DNA from: Chitinophagaceae bacterium
GTDB taxonomy: Bacteria > Bacteroidota > Bacteroidia > Chitinophagales > Chitinophagaceae
Length of the DNA: 45,613 nucleotides
NCBI GenBank assembly: GCA_947455215.1
Contig: CANGNA010000031.1
Span: 1 to 45,613 of the forward strand
Reading direction: 5' to 3'
How positions within the stretch are numbered: position 1 is the stretch's first letter; each line of letters opens with the position of its first letter. The position numbers and the translations under genes were made by a program. Under the pieces are notes generated by a model that did no database searches, was not told the origin of the DNA, and worked only from the letters and a program-made list of their open reading frames with translations. Of the stretch, positions 39,451 through 45,613 are shown piece by piece.

Positions 39451-40278
39451 ATGGCCAGGACAATAAAACAAATACAGGATAGCATAATAGCCGCTAAGGA
39501 GGCTGATGTTACGGTTGGGGTGAGGTTAACATCTACCAGCGCGGTAGCTGTGTGGCTGATGTGGACGTATATAGTGGCATTTTGCCAGCATGTGCTGGAA
39601 ACGCTCTTTGATCTGCATAAGGCTGAAATTACCGGCATTCTTTCTGTTATGAAACCGCACACACCAGGCTGGTACGTGATGAAGGTTAAAGCCTTCCAGG
39701 AAGGATACGAACTGCCCGACAATAGCGATGTGTATGAAACAATAGACGCCGATGCACAGATCGTAAAATATGCAGCCTACAGGGAGGTAGCTCCTTATCT
39801 ATACCTGAAGATAGCGAAAGACAATGCCGGTGAAATTGCTCCGCTGACATCGGACCAGCAAAGTGCGGTAGGCAGCTATATACGGCAAATAAAAGATGCT
39901 GGCTGCCGGGTGAGGATCACTTCGTATAATCCGGATGACCTACAAGCGTCGTTCATCATCTATTATGATGCGATGGTATTAGGTACAGACGGTGCAAGGC
40001 TGGACGGTACCGCTGATACGCCGGTGCTTGACGCACTGAAGGCATTTGTACGTGCATTGCCGTTTGATGGGCTGTTTGTAAAAAACAAGCTGATCCGCTA
40101 TATAGAAGATAATGTGCCAGGGGTGAGAATATGTATGCCAGATACGATCCAGGCACGCTATGGGTTACTTCCCTACGCTCCGATAGTGACCGAGTATAAT
40201 CCTGATGCCGGGTATCTGAACGTTGATGAGGATTTCTTTACCACTTACACCACTTATGTGGCACATAGCCCACTATAG
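39451..40278 (+). CDS. Baseplate J-like wedge protein (Mu gp47)
   Basis: 275 residues. 'ARTIKQIQDSIIAAKEADVT' at the start, 'VKYAAYREVAPYLYLKIAKD', 'TPVLDALKAFVRALPFDGLF' and 'NKLIRYIEDNVPGVRI' fit gpJ-family baseplate wedges in which a beta sandwich follows an N-terminal helical arm. It starts 3 bases after the preceding gene. Confidence 0.62.
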   Translation: MARTIKQIQDSIIAAKEADVTVGVRLTSTSAVAVWLMWTYIVAFCQHVLETLFDLHKAEITGILSVMKPHTPGWYVMKVKAFQEGYELPDNSDVYETIDADAQIVKYAAYREVAPYLYLKIAKDNAGEIAPLTSDQQSAVGSYIRQIKDAGCRVRITSYNPDDLQASFIIYYDAMVLGTDGARLDGTADTPVLDALKAFVRALPFDGLFVKNKLIRYIEDNVPGVRICMPDTIQARYGLLPYAPIVTEYNPDAGYLNVDEDFFTTYTTYVAHSPL

Positions 40279-40281
40279 TAT

Positions 40282-40785
40282 ATGAACTACTTTGATATTG
40301 TATATAGCCGGTTGATAGAAATGCTGAGCCCGGTGTTGCTACGTAAGCGCAGGTGGCTTGCCTGGATGAATATACTTATAACGCCCACCAAGTGGTTGTA
40401 TGACGTGTTTACTGTGAACAGGCTGGCCAATGTGTACTTCGTTAACCACACCAGCCAGGTATACAGTATGGAAGCCGTACTTAACGACACATTTGATAGT
40501 GAAGCGCGCCGTATATACATAACAGACAGGAGTTATCCGGAATATGTATGGTTGTTCATAGCGCTGGAATTACGGCCATTGCCGTTGTACCTGGGGAGCG
40601 AAGGCAACCCCGTACCGTTGTTTACCGCAGCTGAAGTAATAGCGGCTGATAGTGCTGATGTATTTATAGTGAACATACCTGAGGCAGTAACATTGGCAGC
40701 AGGTTACAGTGAAGCAAGGGTAAGGGCAGTGGTAGAGCAATACCGATTGCCAAGCATGAGTGCCTACAGTATCGTAATATTTTAA
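40282..40785 (+). CDS. Tail protein in the Mu gp48 position
   Basis: 167 residues, adjoining the wedge gene by 3 bases. 'KRRWLAWMNILITPTKWLYD' and 'YFVNHTSQVYSMEAVLNDTF' look like Bacteroidetes phage wedge/fibre-adaptor proteins. Annotated by position; sequence signal weak. Confidence 0.5.
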   Translation: MNYFDIVYSRLIEMLSPVLLRKRRWLAWMNILITPTKWLYDVFTVNRLANVYFVNHTSQVYSMEAVLNDTFDSEARRIYITDRSYPEYVWLFIALELRPLPLYLGSEGNPVPLFTAAEVIAADSADVFIVNIPEAVTLAAGYSEARVRAVVEQYRLPSMSAYSIVIF

Positions 40786-40794
40786 TCCAACAAT

Positions 40795-41613
40795 ATGAAG
40801 ACAATCAATTTAACTAACGCCGGTGGGTTATTGTTCAACCAAGACCACCTTGCTTTTATGCAGAGCGCATGGAAGGAGTTTCTACGGGCATTTACCAGCA
40901 TGGGGGGTGAGGGATATGGTGGCCCGGTAATACTCTCCGGCATGGCCCTTGACGGATCGTCATTGACCCCGGGCTATTTCGCAGTGGACGGGGAGGTATA
41001 TTTTACCAATGGTGGTACGATTGTCATTGCTCCCGGACCCGGTAATACTCTGGGCATCACACTTAACACCGTTACCATAACGGAAAACTATGCTAATGGC
41101 GCTAGCCAGGAAGTGATGTACAGCACTACGGGTGTTTTCGGGATAGTGCCGAACAGCCCACCAGCGGACAGCTATACAATGGCCAGCTTTAAGCTATTCG
41201 GAGAGTCCTTCGGAGCGCGTCATAGGGAAGATTGGGTAGCTATCACAGTGAGTACCGGATCGGGATTTGGTAGCGTAACAGGCTCGGTGAGATACAGAAA
41301 GAACATACTTACTAATACATTGGAACTTTCCGGAGTACTGACCGCCCTTACGCCAGCAGATTTCCCAACTCTGCCTAGCAATACCCCTATTGTTATAGCC
41401 ACATTACCTACAGGTTATGTGCCGCTATTTAACCGGCCATTTATAACCCATATCTCTGACAATACTAAGCCTTTAGACCGAACCAGCTCTCAGTACCTGC
41501 TACAGCTTAGTGCTATGGTAACTATATCAGGAGATATCGGGATCAATTTCGTGCGGCCTGTTACTACTGCTACATATGGTTTATGGTTTTGCGTGAGCAT
41601 ACCACTGGATTAA
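40795..41613 (+). CDS. Tail fibre protein
   Basis: 272 residues, last of the tail operon. N-terminal baseplate-attachment-like part ('NLTNAGGLLFNQDHL'-like start), Gly-rich middle ('SGMALDGSSLTPGYFAVDGE'), C-terminal domain related to 38782-39447 ('GSVTGSVRYRKNILTNTLEL', 'LPSNTPIVIATLPTGYVPLF', 'CVSIPLD'). Probably binds the host receptor. It is not a DGR target: no copy of the variable repeat is in it. Confidence 0.62.
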   Translation: MKTINLTNAGGLLFNQDHLAFMQSAWKEFLRAFTSMGGEGYGGPVILSGMALDGSSLTPGYFAVDGEVYFTNGGTIVIAPGPGNTLGITLNTVTITENYANGASQEVMYSTTGVFGIVPNSPPADSYTMASFKLFGESFGARHREDWVAITVSTGSGFGSVTGSVRYRKNILTNTLELSGVLTALTPADFPTLPSNTPIVIATLPTGYVPLFNRPFITHISDNTKPLDRTSSQYLLQLSAMVTISGDIGINFVRPVTTATYGLWFCVSIPLD

Positions 41614-41676
41614 TGATCATGCTTTGTTGATGGGTGAAATCAGGCAAGAAATCGAAACCATCAATTAGAAGCAAAT

Positions 41677-42450
41677 ATGAAAAGTGCAATCACGTATTAC
41701 GGCGGCAAACAGAAGTTAGTGTCGACCATCCTTCCGCTCTTCCCAGAGCACACATTATATGCAGAGCCGTTTGCCGGTGGCGCGGCTCTGTTTTTCGCCA
41801 AAGAGCCCAGCGAGATAGAGGTACTGAACGACCTGAACACGGAGCTCATTAATTTCTACACAGTCATACAGCGGGACTACATTAGCCTGGAGAAGGAGAT
41901 CAAGATCACCCTGCACAGCAGGCGGCTGCATAAGGATGCGGCTGTGATCTACGAGAACCCGCATATGTTTAGCCCATTGAAGCGAGCCTGGGCAGTGTGG
42001 GTGCTGGCCAGCCAGTCGTTCGCCAGCATGCTCGACGGCACCTGGGGATATGATAAGGCCCGGAATACCACCACCAAGAAGATACACAACAAGGGCGTGC
42101 TGTTTACTGAGGACTACGCGATCAGGCTACAGAACGTGCAGCTGGAGTGTGCGGATGCGCTCTACATCATCCAGAGCCGGGACACTGATCAGTCTTTCTT
42201 TTACTGTGATCCTCCGTACTACAACAGTGACTGCGGCCACTACGGAGGGTACAGCATCCACGATTTTGAGCGATTGCTCCAGGTGCTGAGCAGCATTAAG
42301 GGTAAGTTCCTGCTGAGCTCTTATCCGAGTGATCTGCTGGCCGGGTACGTTAAGAAGCATGGCTGGAAACAGAAAACTGTGGAACAGAAGGTGAGTGTGA
42401 ACAAGGGCAGCGGTAAACTGAAGACAGAGGTGATGACGTGGAATTATTGA
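41677..42450 (+). CDS. Dam-type DNA adenine methyltransferase (D12 class)
   Basis: 257 residues. Motif I 'YAEPFAGGAALFF' (28-40), motif IV 'DPPY' (178-181), 'YYGGKQKLVSTILPLFPEHT' at the start. Transfers methyl from SAM to adenine N6, probably at a short palindrome such as GATC. No restriction partner is next to it, so it is an orphan that protects phage DNA or adjusts expression. It occupies the right-end position of mom, the modification gene of Mu. Confidence 0.85.
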   Translation: MKSAITYYGGKQKLVSTILPLFPEHTLYAEPFAGGAALFFAKEPSEIEVLNDLNTELINFYTVIQRDYISLEKEIKITLHSRRLHKDAAVIYENPHMFSPLKRAWAVWVLASQSFASMLDGTWGYDKARNTTTKKIHNKGVLFTEDYAIRLQNVQLECADALYIIQSRDTDQSFFYCDPPYYNSDCGHYGGYSIHDFERLLQVLSSIKGKFLLSSYPSDLLAGYVKKHGWKQKTVEQKVSVNKGSGKLKTEVMTWNY

Positions 42451-42453
42451 GTT

Positions 42454-42588
42454 TTGGCGCCCGGACGACTGAGGATGTGACGCCAATCAACAAACAACAG
42501 CCTGAATACTTGCGTATTCGTGTCCGGGCGGTTTCCTCTATAATGGGGAAATCAGGCCAGTGGAACTGGCTGTTGTTTGTTGATTGGC
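42454..42588 (+). ncRNA. Candidate structured RNA with pseudoknot
   Basis: Two perfect complementary pairs are interleaved: CGCCCGGAC (42458-42466) with GTCCGGGCG (42522-42530), and a 21-bp pair beginning GCCAATCAACA (42482-42502) with its complement at 42568-42588. GAATAC-TTGC-GTATTC (42504-42519) nests between. An alternative TTGGCG/CGCCAA (42454-42459, 42481-42486) could compete. The element sits between the dam stop and the terminator at 42609. As DNA it would be a 107-bp inverted-repeat unit. Confidence 0.5.
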
Positions 42589-42608
42589 AGGGCAAATATA
42601 CAAATTGC

Positions 42609-42640
42609 GAAGGGCTTTAAACGATGTTTAAAGCCCTTTT
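42609..42640 (+). terminator. Right copy of the 32-nt terminator hairpin
   Basis: Identical to 6009-6040; 11-bp arms and TTTT on the + strand. It ends transcripts from the dam gene and the structured element before the minus-strand gene at 42639. Confidence 0.8.
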
Positions 42641-42947
42641 AATTGAAGCGGAGCCAGTGTAGCATGTGCTCTGCAGTTGGCAGGTCCATATTGAAACGAA
42701 CGTTGGTGCCAATAAGGAATAAGTACTTGGTATCTCGAAGGAATGTGAGCAGCTTCTGGCCTTCGCGTTCGAGAGAGAAAGGCCCAAATTGACCGTTTAT
42801 GATGCAGTCGTTGAGCCTGTCTGCCAGCCATTTAGCTGTTGTGGGGCCGAGGCGCATCTGCTTAACATACTGTTCTATAATGATCAGATCGCCTATTTTC
42901 TCGATTGTGATGGGAGCTGCGCCTAGGTCGTAGAGGGTTGTCTTCAC
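42639..42947 (-). CDS. Small right-end gene of unknown function
   Basis: 102 residues from GTG 42945-42947 (reads MKTTLYDLGAAPITIEKIG); AGGGGG just upstream may act as ribosome-binding site. Helices 'WLADRLNDCIINGQFGPFSL' and 'TAEHMLHWLRFN'. No known motif. It is read towards the dam gene, starts about 15 bases inside the right-end motif, and its stop overlaps the terminator. Confidence 0.55.
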   Translation of the reverse strand: MKTTLYDLGAAPITIEKIGDLIIIEQYVKQMRLGPTTAKWLADRLNDCIINGQFGPFSLEREGQKLLTFLRDTKYLFLIGTNVRFNMDLPTAEHMLHWLRFN

Positions 42948-42961
42948 CCCCTAAAATTACG

Positions 42962-42975
42962 CTCTTTCGTTTTTA
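42962..42975 (-). other. Candidate right-end transposase site
   Basis: CTCTTTCGTTTTTA, the inverse of TAAAACGAAAGAG near the left end (one A longer). It lies just outside the last phage gene. Confidence 0.45.
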
Positions 42976-43005
42976 TTTTTGCTCCCTGACGTTTGGCCGA
43001 TTATA

Positions 43006-43064
43006 AAACCGGGTGTTGTTAGTGTTGATTTTTAATGATTTGTGAGAAATGAACCGGGTGTTTT
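43006..43064. repeat. 59-bp host direct repeat, copy 1
   Basis: About 83% identical to 44342-44400 by eye; each copy begins AAACCGGGTGTTGTT and ends ACCGGGTGTTTT. The two copies flank the gene 43081-44286. Confidence 0.7.
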
Positions 43065-43080
43065 AGGAGGATAATGCACC

Positions 43081-44286
43081 CTATTCTTTTATTACCTTCT
43101 TTATGACTTTGCCTCCTGTCGTAGCTTCCAGTTCTAATAAATAAAAGCCTGAGGGAACGCCAGAAAGGGAAATCGTATTATCGGCCGGGCTACAGACACC
43201 TTGCAACAGGGCAGCACCCCTCATATCCAGCAAGCGGTATGGTGTTGCTGCAGGCAGGGCATTAATGCTTATTTTATCGCTTGCCGGGTTAGGGCTTACC
43301 GAGATCGCCTGCAAACCGGCCATGGTGGCTACGCCATCAGGGTGCACATTCACCTGCACAGTATCGTAGGTAATGGTGCCGCACAGGTCCATGCTCACTA
43401 CATAGGTGGTATTTACAGCCGGATGCACCTTTATGGTACCGCCACTGTCTGTAGGTGTGCTGTTACCCGCCACATACCAGTAGCACGGCATGCCATCGCC
43501 ATTTACGGCCACCCCTATGCTGGCAGTATCACCTATTACCAGGCTCACATCCGGCCCTGCATCGGCCATCGCATTGCTGGCTATTACGCTTACGTCGTCT
43601 ATCAGGTAAACTCCGTTATGTAGTCCCCCAACTCTTATGTGGGTTGCGTGAGAGGTGTCAAAAAAGTTGCCGATGGTCATAAATTTCTCCGTACCGTTGG
43701 CTATGAAACTACCCTGCACCTTCACCCAGTTTAGTGTATCGCTGATAATGCTTGTTTCAAGGATCTGTGGCGTATATTGTGTTTGCGGCATATAGCACTG
43801 GCTGGTAGTATCAATGGTGCCATCATCAAAATAAGCGCCGATGTTATTAACCGCATAAGAAGATCTGTTTGTCATATTTAAATAGAAAGTTACGCAATAT
43901 GACTGCCCTAGATCAAGAGGGGTTGCCAAGCGGATCTGCAAATAATCAAAAAAAGCAAAAGATGCTACTTCGTAGTCATCATATAGAGATATTTCCATCA
44001 TTCCGCTGCCTGTATGTGGATATTGATAGTAAAAATTACCAACAGGAACACCACACGCCCCCCATATGCTGCAAGCATTTACATAATCTGGCAGGCAGTC
44101 TAAGGGATTTGTCATAACAGATGGGGAATCTAATGCTCTCCAGTGTTTTGCATAAGCCACTTGATCCAATCCTGTTGGACAATCTGTATATTGCTCAAAG
44201 CTACCATTACGTACTAAATTTACTTGTGCCTGCAAATTGCTGCATGCACAAGTAATTATAATAAAGACTATGATCGTTCTAATCAT
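43081..44286 (-). CDS. T9SS-exported protein with C-terminal sorting domain
   Basis: 401 residues. Signal peptide MIRTIIVFIIITCACSNLQAQ; 'NLVRNGSFEQYTDCPTGLDQ' opens a jelly-roll-like domain common in Bacteroidetes secreted proteins; 'VYLIDDVSVIA' closes it (about 228-238); an Ig-like segment ('GPDVSLVIGDTASIGVAVNG') follows; the end has the type A sorting tail ('SVSPNPASDKISINALP' ... 'YLLELEATTGGKVIKKVI'). Exported across the outer membrane. A possible TAAATTTG -7 element (44301-44294) leaves almost no leader. Confidence 0.85.
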   Translation of the reverse strand: MIRTIIVFIIITCACSNLQAQVNLVRNGSFEQYTDCPTGLDQVAYAKHWRALDSPSVMTNPLDCLPDYVNACSIWGACGVPVGNFYYQYPHTGSGMMEISLYDDYEVASFAFFDYLQIRLATPLDLGQSYCVTFYLNMTNRSSYAVNNIGAYFDDGTIDTTSQCYMPQTQYTPQILETSIISDTLNWVKVQGSFIANGTEKFMTIGNFFDTSHATHIRVGGLHNGVYLIDDVSVIASNAMADAGPDVSLVIGDTASIGVAVNGDGMPCYWYVAGNSTPTDSGGTIKVHPAVNTTYVVSMDLCGTITYDTVQVNVHPDGVATMAGLQAISVSPNPASDKISINALPAATPYRLLDMRGAALLQGVCSPADNTISLSGVPSGFYLLELEATTGGKVIKKVIKE

Positions 44287-44341
44287 TCTTTTACAAATTT
44301 AAGGGTGTAGCGGTTAGCAGTATTTTCCAAAAAAATAAAGC

Positions 44342-44400
44342 AAACCGGGTGTTGTTGGTGTTGGTTTTGAATGGGTTATGAAAATGGACCGGGTGTTTTG
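44342..44400. repeat. 59-bp host direct repeat, copy 2
   Basis: Partner of 43006-43064, upstream of the T9SS gene. Confidence 0.7.
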
Positions 44401-44942
44401 AATTAGTTGCTTCCGGCGTCGCTATAACAGAGCTCGTGACCGTGTCGCACTTCGGCAGGCTCAGTGTGACACTATGTGTATGTTCTTGATTTTCAATACC
44501 AGCAAACGAATACGAGCTGATGCGAGATTGCTTCGTTCCTCGCAAAGACAGCCTGCTTAATTAAACCCCGACCCTCCCGCAATTCTGCGGGACCCTGTTC
44601 CGGGAGGTGATGTTAGCGCTTCATTTGTTTGGAAATCGTTTCGTTCCCTGCCTACCGCCAGATAGGCTCGCAGAGTCCCCGTGTCATTTGCGAAGTTCTT
44701 GGGCGCAGCTAATTGTTTACTCACCGTGACACTATGTAGGTTCAGGGTGATCTAAGGAATAATTAAGAGGTATGGTATGCTTCATAGATATAGGTATTTA
44801 GTTGGCACAAAGGTACGATGCGGGGAGGGGGTATTCCAAATAAAAGATATGCACAAAACTGCGTTTTTGATACTGGTGGTGTGGTGTATTAATTTCCTGT
44901 TGTGTTATGGGGCAGGAGCGCAATCTTCGTTAATTTAGTATC
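44401..44942. other. Repeat-rich stretch without a gene
   Basis: No convincing gene. It holds a diverged CTTCGGCAGGCTCAGTGTGACA repeat (44448-44471), a TGCGAGATTGCTTCGTTCCT repeat (44521-44550), nested GC-rich inverted repeats (44573-44608; CCTCCCG/CGGGAGG and CCCGCA/TGCGGG), and a degenerate 'CGTTTCGTTCCC' copy near 44636. Confidence 0.6.
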
Positions 44943-45613
44943 ATGAAGATATTCTCTGCCGCACAGCTAAAAGAATGCGATGCCTATACCATTCAATCAT
45001 CCCGTATCACATCGGCCGACCTGATGGAGCGGGCCGCTACGCGGTGTGTGGACTGGCTGAAGAATAGTTTTTCTCGCGATGCACTTTTTGTGGTGCTGTG
45101 CGGCCCCGGAAATAATGGCGGCGACGGGCTGGCCATAGCGCGCCTGCTGCACCAGCGCGGCTATGGTGTGAAAGCCTTCCTGCTGAATTTTGGCAAGGAA
45201 CTATCGCCCGATTGTGCGGCCAACCTGCAACGGTTGCAACAGAAAGATGATCAACTGGTAACGGTAGTAGAGCCCGGCGCCTTTATTACCGACCTGCCTG
45301 CACATGTAGTAATAATAGATGCCATACTGGGCAGCGGCCTTAGCCGCCCTGTAGAGGGATGGGTGGCCGCCTTTATAGAGCGGATAAATAAAATGACCAA
45401 TCGCAAGGTGGCCATAGATATACCCAGCGGCCTGCCTGCCGACATAGCCGTGGATGCAGATGCTGTAGTGCTGCGATCTCATGATACGCTGACCTTCCAG
45501 TTTTATAAGCGCTGCTTTATGCACCCCGAATCGGCACCGGCTGCGGGTAATATCCACATTATAGATATCGGGCTGGACAAAGATTTTATACACAACACGC
45601 ACACACAATACCG
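44943..45613 (+). CDS. nnr: NAD(P)HX epimerase domain of Nnr (partial, runs off right edge)
   Basis: 223 residues visible, no stop. 'KIFSAAQLKECDAYTIQSSR', 'VVLCGPGNNGGDGLAIARLL' and 'IDAILGSGLSRPVEG', 'VAIDIPSGLPAD' are the YjeF_N epimerase signatures (GPGNNGGDG, substrate loop, D-I-P-S-G). It epimerises damaged hydrated NAD(P)H. In most bacteria a dehydratase (CarK-like) domain follows in the same chain; it would lie past the edge. Start ATG 44943. Confidence 0.93.
   Translation, partial: MKIFSAAQLKECDAYTIQSSRITSADLMERAATRCVDWLKNSFSRDALFVVLCGPGNNGGDGLAIARLLHQRGYGVKAFLLNFGKELSPDCAANLQRLQQKDDQLVTVVEPGAFITDLPAHVVIIDAILGSGLSRPVEGWVAAFIERINKMTNRKVAIDIPSGLPADIAVDADAVVLRSHDTLTFQFYKRCFMHPESAPAAGNIHIIDIGLDKDFIHNTHTQY

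Larger units (their letters stand above)
5841..43005. mobile_element. Mu-like transposable prophage carrying a DGR
   Basis: A contiguous set of Mu-type functions (repressor, MuA, MuB, Gam, GemA-like, terminase, DUF935 portal, F, G, protease, capsid, sheath, tube, tape measure, baseplate) lies between two host genes, with no integrase. No frame in the main modules is visibly broken. The ends are approximate: the left lies after the host repeat at 5802-5836 and before the end motif at 5876; the right lies after 42975 and before the host direct repeat at 43006. I could not identify a convincing 5-bp target duplication. Confidence 0.85.

Noticed and set aside
40795-41613. Tail fibre as a possible third DGR target
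   Set aside because: No stretch similar to the template repeat could be found in it or in 38782-39447.
41634-41852. 72-residue + frame overlapping the dam start
   Set aside because: Another frame of the methyltransferase gene; no motif.
42438-42620. 60-residue + strand frame overlapping the dam stop
   Set aside because: It would have to encode both arms of a perfect 21-bp inverted repeat. The Trp-rich end (QWNWLLFVDWQG) is suggestive, so I keep it as an alternative reading and not as a gene.
5796-43006. GATTAT present at the left (about 5797-5802) and right (about 42999-43004) as a possible target duplication
   Set aside because: It is six bases, not flush with any terminal inverted repeat, does not give TG/CA ends, and would place a dispersed host-type repeat at the very phage terminus. 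Chance is likely.
44291-44545. 84-residue minus frame upstream of the T9SS gene
   Set aside because: Made largely of dispersed repeats (59-bp and GAGATTGC families); no plausible protein pattern.
1-45613. tRNA or rRNA genes
   Set aside because: None was recognised on either strand by eye; a tRNA search tool would be needed to be certain.

Overview
The window is a Bacteroidetes chromosome segment, most like Chitinophagaceae, carrying an apparently intact Mu-like transposable prophage of about 37 kb. The host assignment rests on TAnnTTTG-type promoters, a type IX secretion sorting tail at 43081-44286, thrS beside infC, and families of short intergenic repeats common in this phylum. All assignments come from reading the sequence and translations; no database search was possible.

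Left host flank (1-5840): the end of an unidentified + strand gene, then on the minus strand a secreted repeat protein, infC, a HigB/HigA toxin-antitoxin pair lodged between infC and thrS, thrS, and a small lipoprotein. rpmI and rplT, which normally follow infC, are absent here.

Prophage (about 5841-43005). (1) Lysogeny and transposition, 6044-10687: a LexA-like repressor faces a twin-palindrome operator/promoter, a small Ner-position gene, transposase MuA, and the MuB-like ATPase. (2) Early region, 10716-18260 (+): small unknown proteins, Gam, zinc-ribbon proteins, a RecA-like ATPase and a GemA-like protein. Inside it lies a complete diversity-generating retroelement (DGR): two paralogous 132-134 residue target proteins, a 69-nt template repeat, a reverse transcriptase and an overlapping accessory-type ORF. 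The two variable repeats differ from the template only at template adenines (10 and 12 of 14). (3) A lipoprotein cargo gene, 18290-18934. (4) Head block on the minus strand, 25382-19020: small and large terminase, DUF1320, DUF935 portal, Mu F-like protein with a nuclease-like tail, Mu G-like protein and a probable tail-completion protein. (5) Late + block, 25678-41613: ClpP-type protease/scaffold, capsid, lysis cassette (membrane proteins, spanin-like protein, CHAP endolysin), sheath, tube, a probable frameshifted chaperone pair, tape measure, baseplate and fibre-like proteins. (6) Right end: Dam-type methyltransferase, a strongly structured non-coding element, a terminator and a small minus gene.

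Right host flank (about 43006-45613): a T9SS-exported protein bracketed by 59-bp direct repeats, a repeat-rich gene-free stretch, and the 5' part of the NAD(P)HX repair gene.

How it fits together: the repressor controls a rightward early operon that makes the transposition machinery and, further along, the DGR. The two late blocks diverge from about 25.4-25.7 kb. The most notable features are the DGR aimed at small early-region proteins instead of a tail fibre, the pseudoknot-capable element at 42454-42588, a candidate small RNA at 20151-20218 with a consensus promoter, and chromosomal-type repeats placed at prophage gene junctions, often touching start or stop codons.
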